A DNA stretch of 64,000 bases. Origin: Posidoniimonas corsicana. GTDB lineage: Bacteria; Planctomycetota; Planctomycetia; Pirellulales; Lacipirellulaceae. Below, piece after piece: positions 10,272 through 18,967 of this stretch. Numbering within the stretch: position 1 is the stretch's first letter; each line of letters opens with the position of its first letter. The notes beneath the pieces were generated by a model. The model had not been told where the DNA came from. It saw only the letters and a program-made list of their open reading frames with translations, and did not search any database. Where the stretch lies: NCBI RefSeq assembly GCF_007859765.1, contig NZ_SIHJ01000001.1, forward strand, positions 1,880,067 through 1,944,066. Direction: 5' to 3'. Made by a program: the position numbers and the translations under genes.

Positions 10272-11243
10272 ATGCGAATTCTCATGACCATAGCTGCTGC
10301 AGTACTCTTATTTCCCCCGACGGATTCCGCCCGCGGCGCTGAGGGCAAGCAGGACATCGTCGACACCGCGGTATCCGCGGGATCCTTTGGCACGTTGGCG
10401 ACCGCTCTCAAGGCTGCCAACCTGGTGGAGACGCTGAAGGGGGACGGGCCGTTCACCGTGTTCGCTCCCACCGACGCAGCTTTTAAGGCGCTTCCGGAGG
10501 GAACGGTGCATGAGCTGCTCAAGCCGGAGAACAAGAAGAAGCTCGCCTCGGTGCTTACTTACCACGTTGTCCCCGGCGCGAGTCCCGCGGCGGATGTTAC
10601 TAAGGTTAAGGGCCTGACCACGGTGAATGGTCAGCGCGTTGATATTGCGGTAGACGCTGGAAAGGTGAAAGTGGACGACGCCACTGTCGTGTCAGCCGAT
10701 ATTCACTGTTCGAATGGCGTCATCCACGTGATTGACCGGGTGATTCTGCCCGCCAGCGACGACATCCCCACGACCGCGAAGAAGGCTGAAGCGTTCTCTA
10801 CACTGCTTGCTGCGGCGAAGCAGGCGGGACTGGCAGAAGCGTTGGCCGGTGAAGGCCCGTTCACAGTCTTCGCTCCCACAGACCAGGCGTTCGAGAAGCT
10901 GCCGGCGGGCACCGTTGAGTCGCTGCTCAAACCGGAGAACAAAGATCGGCTGGCGTCGATCCTCAAGCATCACGTCGTCTCGGGGCGCGTTTATTCGGAC
11001 GCGGCGGTGAAGGCTGGTAAGGCGGAAACCCTGAACGGCGACAGTCTAACGATTGCCAAGGCCAAGGACGGGGCAAAGGTAGGCAACGCAAGGCTGCTCT
11101 CGACCGACATTGACGCTAGCAACGGCGTCATTCACGTAATTGACACGGTCTTGCTCCCGAAGGGTGGGACGCAGGCCTCGAGTCAGGTTCCAAGTGCACT
11201 ACACGTTAGTGCGCAAGCATCCTGCCCCGCCGCCGGCCACTAG
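10272..11243 (+). CDS. Secreted protein with two fasciclin (FAS1) domains
   Basis: The 323-residue protein begins with a signal peptide ([16 protein letters not shown] to about residue 26) and contains two FAS1 domains, about 26-160 and 165-300. Each shows the H1 box-like [21 protein letters not shown] and the later H2 region ([43 protein letters not shown] and its copy). The two copies are similar enough to suggest internal duplication. FAS1 proteins mediate adhesion at the cell surface or between matrix components. ATG 10272 is preceded by a weak GAGGA and directly precedes the signal peptide; the frame is open upstream to 10203 without signal-like sequence. It is monocistronic, with a strong terminator just downstream. 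Confidence 0.9.
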   Translation: MRILMTIAAAVLLFPPTDSARGAEGKQDIVDTAVSAGSFGTLATALKAANLVETLKGDGPFTVFAPTDAAFKALPEGTVHELLKPENKKKLASVLTYHVVPGASPAADVTKVKGLTTVNGQRVDIAVDAGKVKVDDATVVSADIHCSNGVIHVIDRVILPASDDIPTTAKKAEAFSTLLAAAKQAGLAEALAGEGPFTVFAPTDQAFEKLPAGTVESLLKPENKDRLASILKHHVVSGRVYSDAAVKAGKAETLNGDSLTIAKAKDGAKVGNARLLSTDIDASNGVIHVIDTVLLPKGGTQASSQVPSALHVSAQASCPAAGH

Positions 11244-11270
11244 TCCGGCCGCGAAAAGCTGAGAGTCCTC

Positions 11271-11320
11271 AGAGCCAGTCGTCGGCGTAAATTACGCGGA
11301 CGGCTGGCTCTATTGTTTTA
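11271..11320 (+). terminator. Strong hairpin terminator after the fasciclin gene
   Basis: The arm AGAGCCAGTCGTC (11271-11283) pairs with GACGGCTGGCTCT (11299-11311) with one G-T pair. The intervening segment contains a further self-complementary GCGTAAATTACGC, so the stem is long. A TATTGTTTTA tract follows, fitting a Rho-independent terminator on the plus strand. Confidence 0.75.
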
Positions 11321-11404
11321 AGCCGAGGCAAGTTAGCTCAAGAACGCAGCATCTCATTTGACCTGCCGGAGCAGCGCGAATCGGACAATTCGGCAAGCGG
11401 ACAC

Positions 11405-12889
11405 TTACCTCCTCTTTGTAGCTTCCGCTTCACTTACGATTCGTTTTAGCATGCCGCTAAAGATCAGTGCGTGTAGAGGATACAGGGCATACCAGTACGC
11501 AAGCCCTGCGATTCCAACAGGGTCGAAGATTGCTGTCTGGCGTATGGTGGAGCCGTGCTGGCTGGGGGTAACCTCGAATTCCAACCAGGCGCGCCCAGGG
11601 ACTTTCATCTCGGCAAGCAGACGCAGCCGGCCGGCGGGGTCGTACTCCTCGACCCGCCACCAATCGAGCACGTCTCCAACCCTCAGGTCTTGGGGATCTC
11701 GCCGCCCCCTCCGAATGCCGACGCCGCCAACTAGCAGGTCGATCCAGGCTCGGAGCTTCCACAGCGAGTTCGCGTAATACCACCCCCGCCTGCCGCCGAT
11801 GGTCTTGATCGGTTCGAAAGCGGCGCTCGGGTGGGCGTGGGTCTCCACGGTTCGGGAGTCGACGATGCGGTTCTTGAATCGGATGCCCCCCCAGGTTCGG
11901 GACCCCCGCGAAGCGGAGAGTGCGTCCGACCAGCGGGTCTCGGCGAACTCGTTGTCCTCAGCAACCAAAGCCCGCTTGATGGCCTCGGTGAGTCCGCGGG
12001 GCTGAATCGAGAAGGCCTTTCTACCCGTTGGGTCCTGGATGACCGTCGGGTTCTGCACACTGTCAATCAGAATCCTGCCGACGCGTGCATAGACCGGAGT
12101 GACTAGGCCGAGCCACAGGCTCGACAGGCGAGGGGTGAGCACGGGAACCGAGATCAGCCACCGGCGGAGGCCGCGCTGCCGGGCGTACTCCTCCATGATT
12201 TGGCCGTAGCTTACCTGATCGGGCCCACCAATCTCGAGCACCCGACTATCGTCCGCCGGCAGATCAACCGCGGCGAGCAAGTACTCGAGCAGGTCCTCGA
12301 CGGCGATCGGCTGCGTCAGGACCCCAACCCACCGTGGGCAGATCATCACCGGCAGTCGCTCGACCAAGGCCCGGACAAGTTCAAACGAAAGGCTGCCAGA
12401 GCCGATGACAATCGACGCCCGCAGCTCAACCACGGTGGCGCCCGACTCGAACAGCTGCCGTCCGACCTCGTGCCGACTGCGCAGGTGGGGTGAAAGCTCT
12501 TCGCTGTCGTCGCCGAGTCCGCCGAGGTAGATGATGCGGTCAACCCCGACCTTCTTTGCAGTCCTAGCGAAGTTCTCTGCCGCCGCTTTGTCTTGCTCTG
12601 CGAAATCCCCATCCGAACCCATCGAGTGGACCAGGTAGTAGGCGGCGTGCACGCCACGCAGCGCGTCGTCGAGGGATTCTGAATCGAGGAGGTCCCCTTG
12701 AACCACCTCGGTCGTGGGGGCCGCTCGGGCGGTGAGGTTCGCCGGGTTCCGCGCGAGGCACCGCAGACGGACGCCTCTCTGCTCGAGCTTCGTGAGCAGC
12801 CGGCCGCCGACGTAGCCCGTAGCGCCGGTTAAGAGGACGAGTCGGCCACCATCGATGCGGTCGGAGTCGGAACCCTTGGGAGTGCTCAT
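11405..12889 (-). CDS. SDR-family oxidoreductase with C-terminal DUF2867 domain
   Basis: The 494-residue protein has an N-terminal NAD(P)-binding atypical SDR domain with the glycine motif TGATGYVGGRL near residues 21-31, resembling NmrA/complex-I-39kDa-like epimerases (VVQGDLLDSESLDDALRGVHAAYYLVHSM). From about residue 330 the sequence turns into a DUF2867-type domain (GWYYANSLWKLRAWIDLLVGGVGIRRGRRDP, then VGDVLDWWRVEEYDPAGRLRLLAEMKVPGRAWLEFEV). The combination is a known architecture whose substrate is unknown. It is convergent to the fasciclin gene and divergent from the next SDR gene. Such SDR-DUF2867 proteins also occur in light- or stress-induced clusters with CFA synthase and DUF1365 in proteobacteria, so I group it with the lipid island here. 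No strong ribosome binding site is visible. Confidence 0.85.
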   Translation of the reverse strand: MSTPKGSDSDRIDGGRLVLLTGATGYVGGRLLTKLEQRGVRLRCLARNPANLTARAAPTTEVVQGDLLDSESLDDALRGVHAAYYLVHSMGSDGDFAEQDKAAAENFARTAKKVGVDRIIYLGGLGDDSEELSPHLRSRHEVGRQLFESGATVVELRASIVIGSGSLSFELVRALVERLPVMICPRWVGVLTQPIAVEDLLEYLLAAVDLPADDSRVLEIGGPDQVSYGQIMEEYARQRGLRRWLISVPVLTPRLSSLWLGLVTPVYARVGRILIDSVQNPTVIQDPTGRKAFSIQPRGLTEAIKRALVAEDNEFAETRWSDALSASRGSRTWGGIRFKNRIVDSRTVETHAHPSAAFEPIKTIGGRRGWYYANSLWKLRAWIDLLVGGVGIRRGRRDPQDLRVGDVLDWWRVEEYDPAGRLRLLAEMKVPGRAWLEFEVTPSQHGSTIRQTAIFDPVGIAGLAYWYALYPLHALIFSGMLKRIVSEAEATKRR

Positions 12890-13013
12890 CGCAATCCGGG
12901 ACTACTTGGATTAAAAAGGTTCAGCAGGCGCCGGTGAGTGCTGGTCAAGCCGATCGATCTGCCTAGAAAGAAGATAGGCAATTCACGGCAAGAGACAACC
13001 ATTGGAGTGGGTC

Positions 13014-13766
13014 GTGGCCGACGAGAAAGGCTCAGAATTAGGCTGCTGTGTCGTGCTTGGCGCCTCCGGGGACATCGGTTCCTGCGTCGCGAGGAGGCTG
13101 GCGTACCAGGGGCGCCGGTTGCTGCTAGCGGCGCCGGAGAGTGATCGGCTCTCGTCGCTCGCGGATGAACTGCGTGCCGACTCGATGCCTACCGATGCAA
13201 CTAGCTTCGAGGAGGTCGACGCTTGTTTGCAGGCGGCCCAGGAACGCTATGGTAGGGTCGGCGGTGTTGTTAATTGCGTGGGATCGGTCCTGCTGAAACC
13301 CGCCCACCTGACCACCGCAGACGAACTCCACGAGACGCTCTCGCTGAACCTGGTCTCAGCATTCTCGGTCGTGCGGGCGGCAGCGCAGAAGATGGATCGA
13401 TCGGGCGGATCGATTGTGCTCATCTCTTCGTCCGCCGCGAGGATCGGCCTCGTCAATCACGAAGCGATCGCTGCAGCGAAGGCTGGCATTGAGGGTTTGA
13501 CTCGTTCGGCAGCGGCGACCTACGCTCGGCGAGGGTTGCGCGTCAACGCGGTCGCCCCGGGGCTCGTGAAGACCAAGCTAACCGAGCGGATATGGAGCAG
13601 TGAGAGAGCTGCCGCACACTCGCAAGCCCTCCACGCCTTGGGGCGACTTGGCGAACCAGATGATGTAGCGTCACTGATCGCCTGGTTGCTGGATCCGCAT
13701 AACGCCTGGATTACAGGCGAGGTGATTGGCGTTGATGGCGGTCTTGGCCGTACCAAGCTCGCCTAG
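13014..13766 (+). CDS. Short-chain dehydrogenase/reductase (FabG-like)
   Basis: This classical SDR of about 250 residues carries the cofactor motif GASGDIG near the N-terminus, the NxxG-like VNCVGSVLL, and the catalytic Ser in VLISSSAARIG. The usual YxxxK is altered: the corresponding stretch reads HEAIAAAKAGIEGL, so the catalytic Tyr position appears to be His or Glu while the Lys is kept. The C-terminal RLGEPDDVASLIAWLLDPHNAWITGEVIGVDGGL is typical FabG-like. I place the start at GTG 13014 because GGAG lies 6 bases upstream; TTG 13002 is the alternative and adds four residues. It is divergent from the DUF2867 SDR gene. The substrate may be a ketone linked to fatty acid or lipid metabolism, judged by context only. 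Confidence 0.82.
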   Translation: MADEKGSELGCCVVLGASGDIGSCVARRLAYQGRRLLLAAPESDRLSSLADELRADSMPTDATSFEEVDACLQAAQERYGRVGGVVNCVGSVLLKPAHLTTADELHETLSLNLVSAFSVVRAAAQKMDRSGGSIVLISSSAARIGLVNHEAIAAAKAGIEGLTRSAAATYARRGLRVNAVAPGLVKTKLTERIWSSERAAAHSQALHALGRLGEPDDVASLIAWLLDPHNAWITGEVIGVDGGLGRTKLA

Positions 13767-13785
13767 GCCGCCACTTCTAGAGGTC

Positions 13786-14655
13786 CTAAAGAAAAGTAAC
13801 CTGGTCAGCAACTCGGCGGAACATCCTTAGCGGCGCCAAAAGGTTGGCTTTCCATCCTACAGCTCGCTTCGTAGCGCGACAAACGATGACCGTCGCATCG
13901 CCGGCTTCGAGGATGCGAGGGTTTGTCGCTTGGACCTCGCTGAGCAGGCGAGCCGCCAGCCGCTCAGTTCCATCCAGTACGAGACGCTCCGCCAATTTAC
14001 GGATCCCAGCGATGCCGAGAAGGTCTGAATGTGCGTCGACGCACTCCACCAGCGATCCGCTGTAGTAGAGGAGCACGTCCCCCACCGAAAGCCGGGTCTG
14101 CACTTCATGATACTCAGTGGATCTCAGCACCGTATCGGAATGCGTTTCACCAGAGTCGGAAATCGATCCTGAAAGTGCAATCCAAGCTTTCTCCGCATCG
14201 CGGAACAGAAGAGGCGGTGGATGACCAGCGTTGCAGATTGTAAGCGACCGTCGCGGAGAGAAGTAAGTGGCTAGGAGCGAGGAGGCGAAGCAACCGTGCT
14301 CGCTAGCATCGGCCAGACTCTTACTCATCCCCGCCACGCAGGCGTTTTGGCCTAGTCGGTTGACGTTGCGCTTCATCAACGAACGCAGATCGTTTGACAA
14401 CTCAGCAAACCCTTCGCCGCCCGCACAGATGTCCGCCATCAGCAAGCGTGTGATTCGTCCTGATGCGCACGAGGAAACGAGGTGAAGGTCCCCGCCACCC
14501 CTTTGGTGCTCGTTGGCAGAGAGGCTGCTAACCCAGATGTCCAACCCGGGGCGCTCTAAGCTGCACTGCCTCGGCCCGGCGCCGCCCCAAACCTCCATGC
14601 ATCCCATGGGAGCCGCGGGCGGACTCGATTCGTTGCTAACGAGTGATGTGCCCAT
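13786..14655 (-). CDS. PP2C/SpoIIE-type phosphatase domain protein with degenerate metal site
   Basis: The 289-residue cytoplasmic protein resembles planctomycete PP2C/SpoIIE-type serine phosphatases: MEVWGGAGPRQCSLERPGLDIWVSS, then GGGDLHLVSSCASGRITRLLMADI, and CNAGHPPPLLFRD (about residue 141). Conserved Asp56 (GGD) and Asp75 (AD) are kept. However the expected DVSGHG reads DICAGG, the Asp expected in the Y-S/T-D stretch is Gly200 (YYSGSL), and the C-terminal DD pair reads GD (252-253). Several metal-coordinating positions therefore look lost, so it may be a weak or dead phosphatase. The family usually acts on anti-sigma-antagonist or response-regulator partners, which is notable near a sigma factor gene. 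It follows the CFA-like methyltransferase in the leftward direction, 105 bases downstream. AAGG lies 5 bases before the ATG. Confidence 0.75.
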   Translation of the reverse strand: MGTSLVSNESSPPAAPMGCMEVWGGAGPRQCSLERPGLDIWVSSLSANEHQRGGGDLHLVSSCASGRITRLLMADICAGGEGFAELSNDLRSLMKRNVNRLGQNACVAGMSKSLADASEHGCFASSLLATYFSPRRSLTICNAGHPPPLLFRDAEKAWIALSGSISDSGETHSDTVLRSTEYHEVQTRLSVGDVLLYYSGSLVECVDAHSDLLGIAGIRKLAERLVLDGTERLAARLLSEVQATNPRILEAGDATVIVCRATKRAVGWKANLLAPLRMFRRVADQVTFL

Positions 14656-14760
14656 GAAAACCTTCTTTGGCGGGGGCGGAATCTTTTCCTCTACACTAGA
14701 CTGTCAAACAAGCTTGGCAAGAACGACGCGGAGAGTTCTAAGCTGTTTTACAGTCGCTGG

Positions 14761-15867
14761 TTAGCTCCGTGCGCGGGTTCCGCGCTCATGCTCAGGAGTA
14801 TTGAAATGGCTCACGTCGTCACCAACTGGGCAACGCATATTCTCAGTTTCCTCCTTAGGCTCCAAGAGATAGTGGTTAACAAGCCATTCTTGGCCGCCGT
14901 TGAACTTGAAGAGTTCTGCGCATGCCATGAAGAACATCCTCCATCTCTGCAAAGCGATACGCGCATCCGTAGGGCTGAGTGAAGCCGCGAAGACGCGAAG
15001 AAGGTCAGAACGGTTGCGGTCGAGGTTTGCGAGCCAAGCCTCGCAGGTTCGCCAGTACTGGAGTCCATCGACCCTCCACTCACTCGCAACGACCAGGTGC
15101 TCGTCGAATGAGCGAAACAGCCCGACTGACGGCATGACGCCACCGGTGAAGAAGTGCCTAGCCATCCAGTCGTTCTCGCCGGTTTGCTCGAAGAGGTACG
15201 GGGCCCGCCGGTTGCAAAAAACGTGCACAAACGCCTTGCCGCCCGGCGCGAGCCAGGAAGCGACTCGCTCGAAAAGCAACTCGTAGTTCCGCATGTGCTC
15301 GAACATCTCGATCGAAAGCACTCGGTCAAACTTGGCGACGGTCGAAAAGTCACACATGTCGGCTTCGACGACGTTGACGCTTGAGAGCCCCCTCTCGCGT
15401 GCCTGTCCAGCGATGTAGGCACGCTGCGTTGATGAATTGGTGACCGCCGTCACGCGGCAGGCGGGGAACTTCTCAGCAAGCCAAAGTGTCAATGAACCCC
15501 AACCACAGCCGAGCTCGAGCACCTTCATTCCGTCCTGAACCTCCGCCCGGGCGACGGTGAGGCCTAGCATTTCCGATTCGGCGTCCGAAAGAGTAGACGT
15601 CGCTTCATCAAACAGGCAGCAACTGTACTTTAGCCGCGGACCTAGCACTTTTTGAAAGAATTCGGTAGGCGCTTCATAATGCTGCTCATTCGCCGCGTCG
15701 GTAGCTACAGCGAGCGGTCCCTGTCTGAGCTGCTCGAGGATGCGATCGTTCTTACCTTGAAGATCTCCCAGTTGCGACTGCCGCATTGCCAGCAGACGGC
15801 GGATTCCCCAGCGGATGGCCACGTCGGGAATAAGCCCGCGTTCAGCGAGAAAGATGAAACTCTCCAT
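14761..15867 (-). CDS. CFA-synthase-like SAM-dependent methyltransferase
   Basis: The 368-residue protein belongs to the cyclopropane-fatty-acyl-phospholipid synthase (CFA/mycolic acid) methyltransferase superfamily. The SAM-binding motif VLELGCGWGSL is at residues 116-126, preceded by EQHYEAPTEFFQKVLGPRLKYSCCLF, the usual substrate-side motif (compare [24 protein letters not shown] of the second paralogue in this window). SIEMFEHMRNYE follows the second beta strand. Compared with true CFA synthase it lacks the long N-terminal domain and has a distinct C-terminus, and matches the subgroup often found beside DUF1295 and DUF1365 genes. Related enzymes methylate unsaturated acyl chains, some as a step toward furan fatty acids; the product here is not known. 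It is divergent from the DUF1295 gene across a 75-base region containing a perfect 12-bp palindrome. GGGAA lies 6 bases before the start. Confidence 0.82.
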   Translation of the reverse strand: MESFIFLAERGLIPDVAIRWGIRRLLAMRQSQLGDLQGKNDRILEQLRQGPLAVATDAANEQHYEAPTEFFQKVLGPRLKYSCCLFDEATSTLSDAESEMLGLTVARAEVQDGMKVLELGCGWGSLTLWLAEKFPACRVTAVTNSSTQRAYIAGQARERGLSSVNVVEADMCDFSTVAKFDRVLSIEMFEHMRNYELLFERVASWLAPGGKAFVHVFCNRRAPYLFEQTGENDWMARHFFTGGVMPSVGLFRSFDEHLVVASEWRVDGLQYWRTCEAWLANLDRNRSDLLRVFAASLSPTDARIALQRWRMFFMACAELFKFNGGQEWLVNHYLLEPKEETENMRCPVGDDVSHFNTPEHERGTRARS

Positions 15868-15894
15868 ACCGGATTCCCATGGTTCTTAGTCGCC

Positions 15895-15906
15895 CTACAA
15901 TTGTAG
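15895..15906. promoter_or_regulatory. Perfect 12-bp palindrome in the divergent promoter region
   Basis: CTACAATTGTAG is a perfect palindrome located between the starts of the leftward CFA-like methyltransferase gene (15867) and the rightward DUF1295 gene (15943). It contains TACAAT, a good -10 hexamer, on both strands. Leftward, TACAAT lies 17 bases from a poor -35 TTCTAA. The same CTACAAT heptamer forms the -10 region of the MerR-like regulator gene, so this may be either a shared -10 element or an operator overlapping it. Confidence 0.5.
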
Positions 15907-15942
15907 CGATGCGGCAACCCCCTTAGAACGCGGTGAGAGCAC

Positions 15943-16710
15943 ATGCAGGGTGTAATGGGGATGAATCTCGCGGTTCTCGCGGGATATTTCGTAGCAATCT
16001 GGTTCCTGAGCCTGGTCGTACGAGACGCAAGCATTGTGGACATCGGCTGGGGCCTCAGTTTTGTCGTTGTTGCGTGGGTAACTTGGTCCGTTACCGATCC
16101 GACTTCTTGGAGAGAATACCTCCTCATCCTCCTCGTTACCGTCTGGGGGCTGCGGCTATCGGGCTATCTGGCCTGGCGTAACCTTGGCCAGCCTGAGGAT
16201 CATCGCTACCGCAAGATGCGAGAAAGCCACGGCGCATGGTTTCCACTGGTCAGCCTCTTTACGGTGTTTCTACTCCAAGGGGCGGTCGCGTGGGTGGTGT
16301 CCTTTCCAGTGCAGGCCGGCGTTTTCAGCAGCGGCCGATTGAGTTCTACCGCCTACTTGGGCGTCGGGCTATTCGTGATTGGCCTCGTGTTCGAGACGGT
16401 AGGCGACTACCAGCTCGCACGCTTCAAGGCCGATCCAGACAACCAGGGCGTCGTAATGGACCAAGGGCTTTGGCGGTATACCCGGCATCCAAACTACTTT
16501 GGCGACTTTATGGTGTGGTGGGGGTTGTACGCGGTGGCGGCGACGCCTGGCAACTGGTGGTGGACAGCGATTGGCCCATCCGTAATGTCGGTCTGCCTGA
16601 TCTGGGTTTCAGGTGTACGACACCTGGAGAACGCTATCCGGAACCGCAGAGAGGGCTACGAGGAGTACGTGAATCGCACTAGCCCATTCTTTCCAATGCC
16701 GCCCAAGTAA
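15943..16710 (+). CDS. DUF1295 family membrane protein (steroid 5-alpha-reductase/isoprenylcysteine-methyltransferase-like)
   Basis: The 255-residue integral membrane protein has about six transmembrane helices and the DUF1295 signatures: VRDASIVDIGWGLSFV near the N-terminus, LRLSGYLAWRNLGQPEDHRYRKMRE, and the C-terminal motif QGLWRYTRHPNYFGDFMVWWGLY followed by EGYEEYVNRTSPFFP. The RHPNYFG block is shared with steroid 5-alpha reductases and ICMT enzymes, where it helps bind NADPH or SAM. Members often sit in clusters with CFA synthase, DUF1365 and FAD oxidoreductases, as here, which suggests a reductase or methyltransferase working on acyl chains in the membrane. It opens the rightward run of five genes. 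ATG 15943 is used; ATG 15961 is an alternative. Confidence 0.85.
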   Translation: MQGVMGMNLAVLAGYFVAIWFLSLVVRDASIVDIGWGLSFVVVAWVTWSVTDPTSWREYLLILLVTVWGLRLSGYLAWRNLGQPEDHRYRKMRESHGAWFPLVSLFTVFLLQGAVAWVVSFPVQAGVFSSGRLSSTAYLGVGLFVIGLVFETVGDYQLARFKADPDNQGVVMDQGLWRYTRHPNYFGDFMVWWGLYAVAATPGNWWWTAIGPSVMSVCLIWVSGVRHLENAIRNRREGYEEYVNRTSPFFPMPPK

Positions 16711-16772
16711 AGTGAACAATTCATGGAAACTCGCCCTTGGCATTGCGTACTAGGCGCCTACAGCCGTAAGTG

Positions 16773-17729
16773 ATGTCAGTCGACTACAACTCAGAACGCA
16801 TGGCACGAGCCGAAACAAACGACCGCGTTGAGTGGTTTCGCGTGATCCCCTTTCTACTGCTCCATGCGGCTTGCGGCCTAGTGCTGTTGGTGGGATGGAG
16901 CTGGCCCTCCGTCGCAGCCGCGGGCTTCGTCTACGCGGCGCGTGTATTCGGGTTAACCGCGTTTTATCACCGCTACTTCGCCCACCGGGCGTTCAAAACT
17001 AGTCGCGGGGTCCAATTCTTGGGGGCGCTGCTAGGCTGCAGCGCTGCTCAACGTGGGCCGATCTGGTGGGCAGCCCATCACCGCCATCATCACCGCGCAT
17101 CCGATCGGCACGACGATATCCACTCTCCCGTTCAGCAGGGTTTCATTTGGAGCCACATGCTTTGGTTTATGACCCGCAACGCCTACCGCACAAATACCAA
17201 GCTGGTCAAAGATTGGTTGAAGTTCCCCGAGCTTCGCCTGATTGATCGGTTTGACTTCTTAGCGCCAGTCGCCCTGGCAACCGCATTGTATGCGATTGGT
17301 GAAGTGCTGCAGGCGTACTGGCCAACGAGCGGGGTGAGCGGTCTTCAGATGGTGGTGTGGGGATTCGTGTTGTCCACAGTGGCGCTGTATCACGTCACAT
17401 TCTCAATCAACTCGCTGGCGCACCGACTGGGATCTCGGCGCTACGATACGCGCGACGAGAGCCGCAACAATTGGTGGCTCGCTCTGCTCACTTTCGGGGA
17501 GGGGTGGCACAACAATCACCATCACTTCCCATCGTCGGCCCGGCAGGGGTTCTTTTGGTGGGAAGTAGATTTAACCTACTACGGCCTTGTGGTGCTATCG
17601 TGGTTGGGGATTGTGTGGGAACTGAAGCCGGTTCCGGCCCGAGTGCTCTCGCCAGCGCAAGAGACGCCAAAGAAGGGGGACGACCGATGCGAATTGCCGT
17701 CATCGGGGCTGGCGTCAGCGGATGTGTAG
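16773..17729 (+). CDS. Membrane fatty acid desaturase (acyl-CoA Delta-9 type)
   Basis: The 318-residue protein carries the three histidine boxes of membrane di-iron desaturases: HRYFAH in FYHRYFAHRAFKTSR (about residue 70), HHRHHHRASD (about 105), and HNNHHHFP (about 248), with hydrophobic pairs of helices between them. The pattern RGPIWWAAHHRHHHRASDRHDDIHSP is typical of stearoyl-CoA-type Delta-9 desaturases, also found in bacteria acting on phospholipid or acyl-CoA chains. It would supply the double bond that the two CFA-type methyltransferases of this island modify. It lies 62 bases after DUF1295 and its 3' end overlaps the next start by 43 bases. GTG 16770 and ATG 16800 are alternative starts. 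Confidence 0.88.
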   Translation: MSVDYNSERMARAETNDRVEWFRVIPFLLLHAACGLVLLVGWSWPSVAAAGFVYAARVFGLTAFYHRYFAHRAFKTSRGVQFLGALLGCSAAQRGPIWWAAHHRHHHRASDRHDDIHSPVQQGFIWSHMLWFMTRNAYRTNTKLVKDWLKFPELRLIDRFDFLAPVALATALYAIGEVLQAYWPTSGVSGLQMVVWGFVLSTVALYHVTFSINSLAHRLGSRRYDTRDESRNNWWLALLTFGEGWHNNHHHFPSSARQGFFWWEVDLTYYGLVVLSWLGIVWELKPVPARVLSPAQETPKKGDDRCELPSSGLASADV

Positions 17730-18967
17730 CCGCCAGACTCCTCTCAACCAGACACGACGTCAAACTCTTCGATGCCGCCGACTACCCGGGTGGCCACGCG
17801 AATACTGTCGTGGTCGCAGAGAACGGCCGGCCAGTTGCCGTCGACACGGGCTTTATGGTGTTCAACCAGCGCACGTACCCGAACTTCTGTCGGCTACTTG
17901 GTATGCTCGGCATTGACTCCAGGCCGAGTGACATGAGCTTCAGCGTGCGTGACGATGCCCGCGGCCTCGAGTACCAGGGAAGCTCTCTGAATGGTGTTTT
18001 TTCGCAGCGTGCCAATCTTCTCCGACCGCGTTTCCTGGGGATGCTCCGGGACATCATTCGGTTTAACTCGTGCGCCACGCGTGCAGTGCAAGCGGGATCG
18101 GTTCCTCGTGACCAAACCGTCGAGGGCTACTTAGACCAGCACCGGTTGGGGTCGGGTTTTCGGAACTCTTACTTCTTGCCGATGGCCGCAGCCATCTGGT
18201 CGTGCAGCCCGAGCGATATCGCTGAGTTCCCCGCGCACTTTATGCTTGGGTTCTTTGCGAACCATGGCCTGCTGCAGTTGAAAGACCGCCCGCAATGGAA
18301 GACGATCCCTGGCGGATCAAATAGATATGTGCGTCAATTGCTAAATCCCATCGCAGGCTCGGTGCGGCTCTGCAGTCCAGTTACACTGGTCCGTCGACTC
18401 CCCGGCGGCGGGGTGCTCGTAGTCGTCGATGGAGAGGAGGAGCTATTCGACCACGTCGTACTAGCGGTCCATGCGGATCAGGCGTTGGCGGTCCTGGATG
18501 ACGCCTCTCCGGAAGAGCAGGCGGTGCTGAACTGCTTCCCTTACCGCAGGAGCCGAGCGGTCCTGCACACGGACACTAGTCTGCTTCCGAGGCGGGTGCA
18601 GGCATGGGCAAGCTGGAACTACTACGTGCCGACTTCTAAGACCGCTGGCGCGACCGTCACTTATGATCTCCGTCGATTGCAGGGATTGCCAACAGACCAC
18701 GCCCTGCTGCTCACCCTCAACGACGCTGAGCGGATCGCGCCAGCAAAGATTCTCGACTCGTTCGAGTACGCCCATCCAGCGTACGGCCTGCGGTCCGTTT
18801 CGGCGCAGGCCCGCCACGCGGACATCAGCGGGGTGCGACACACGCACTACTGCGGCGCCTACTGGGGGTTCGGATTTCATGAGGATGGCGTCAACAGCGC
18901 GCTTCGTGTAGCAGCGGCCTTCGGACTTGGACTCGAATCATGCAGAGCTGCCTTTACGAAGGTGTAG
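17687..18967 (+). CDS. FAD/NAD(P)-dependent oxidoreductase (amine-oxidase-like, COG2907 type)
   Basis: The 426-residue flavoprotein begins with a Rossmann dinucleotide-binding motif IAVIGAGVSGCVAARLL (GxGxxG at residues 7-12) and continues with FDAADYPGGHANTV and VAVDTGFMVFNQRTYPNFCRLLGMLGI, the hallmark of the predicted NAD/FAD-binding group COG2907. The C-terminal HYCGAYWGFGFHEDGVNSALRVA is also diagnostic. These proteins occur almost always next to DUF1365 and a CFA synthase, as here, and a role in modifying unsaturated or methylated acyl chains has been proposed for such clusters. ATG 17687 is preceded by AAGGGGG and starts inside the desaturase gene (43-base overlap), so the two are probably translationally coupled. 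The frame is open upstream only as a shadow of the desaturase. Confidence 0.87.
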   Translation: MRIAVIGAGVSGCVAARLLSTRHDVKLFDAADYPGGHANTVVVAENGRPVAVDTGFMVFNQRTYPNFCRLLGMLGIDSRPSDMSFSVRDDARGLEYQGSSLNGVFSQRANLLRPRFLGMLRDIIRFNSCATRAVQAGSVPRDQTVEGYLDQHRLGSGFRNSYFLPMAAAIWSCSPSDIAEFPAHFMLGFFANHGLLQLKDRPQWKTIPGGSNRYVRQLLNPIAGSVRLCSPVTLVRRLPGGGVLVVVDGEEELFDHVVLAVHADQALAVLDDASPEEQAVLNCFPYRRSRAVLHTDTSLLPRRVQAWASWNYYVPTSKTAGATVTYDLRRLQGLPTDHALLLTLNDAERIAPAKILDSFEYAHPAYGLRSVSAQARHADISGVRHTHYCGAYWGFGFHEDGVNSALRVAAAFGLGLESCRAAFTKV

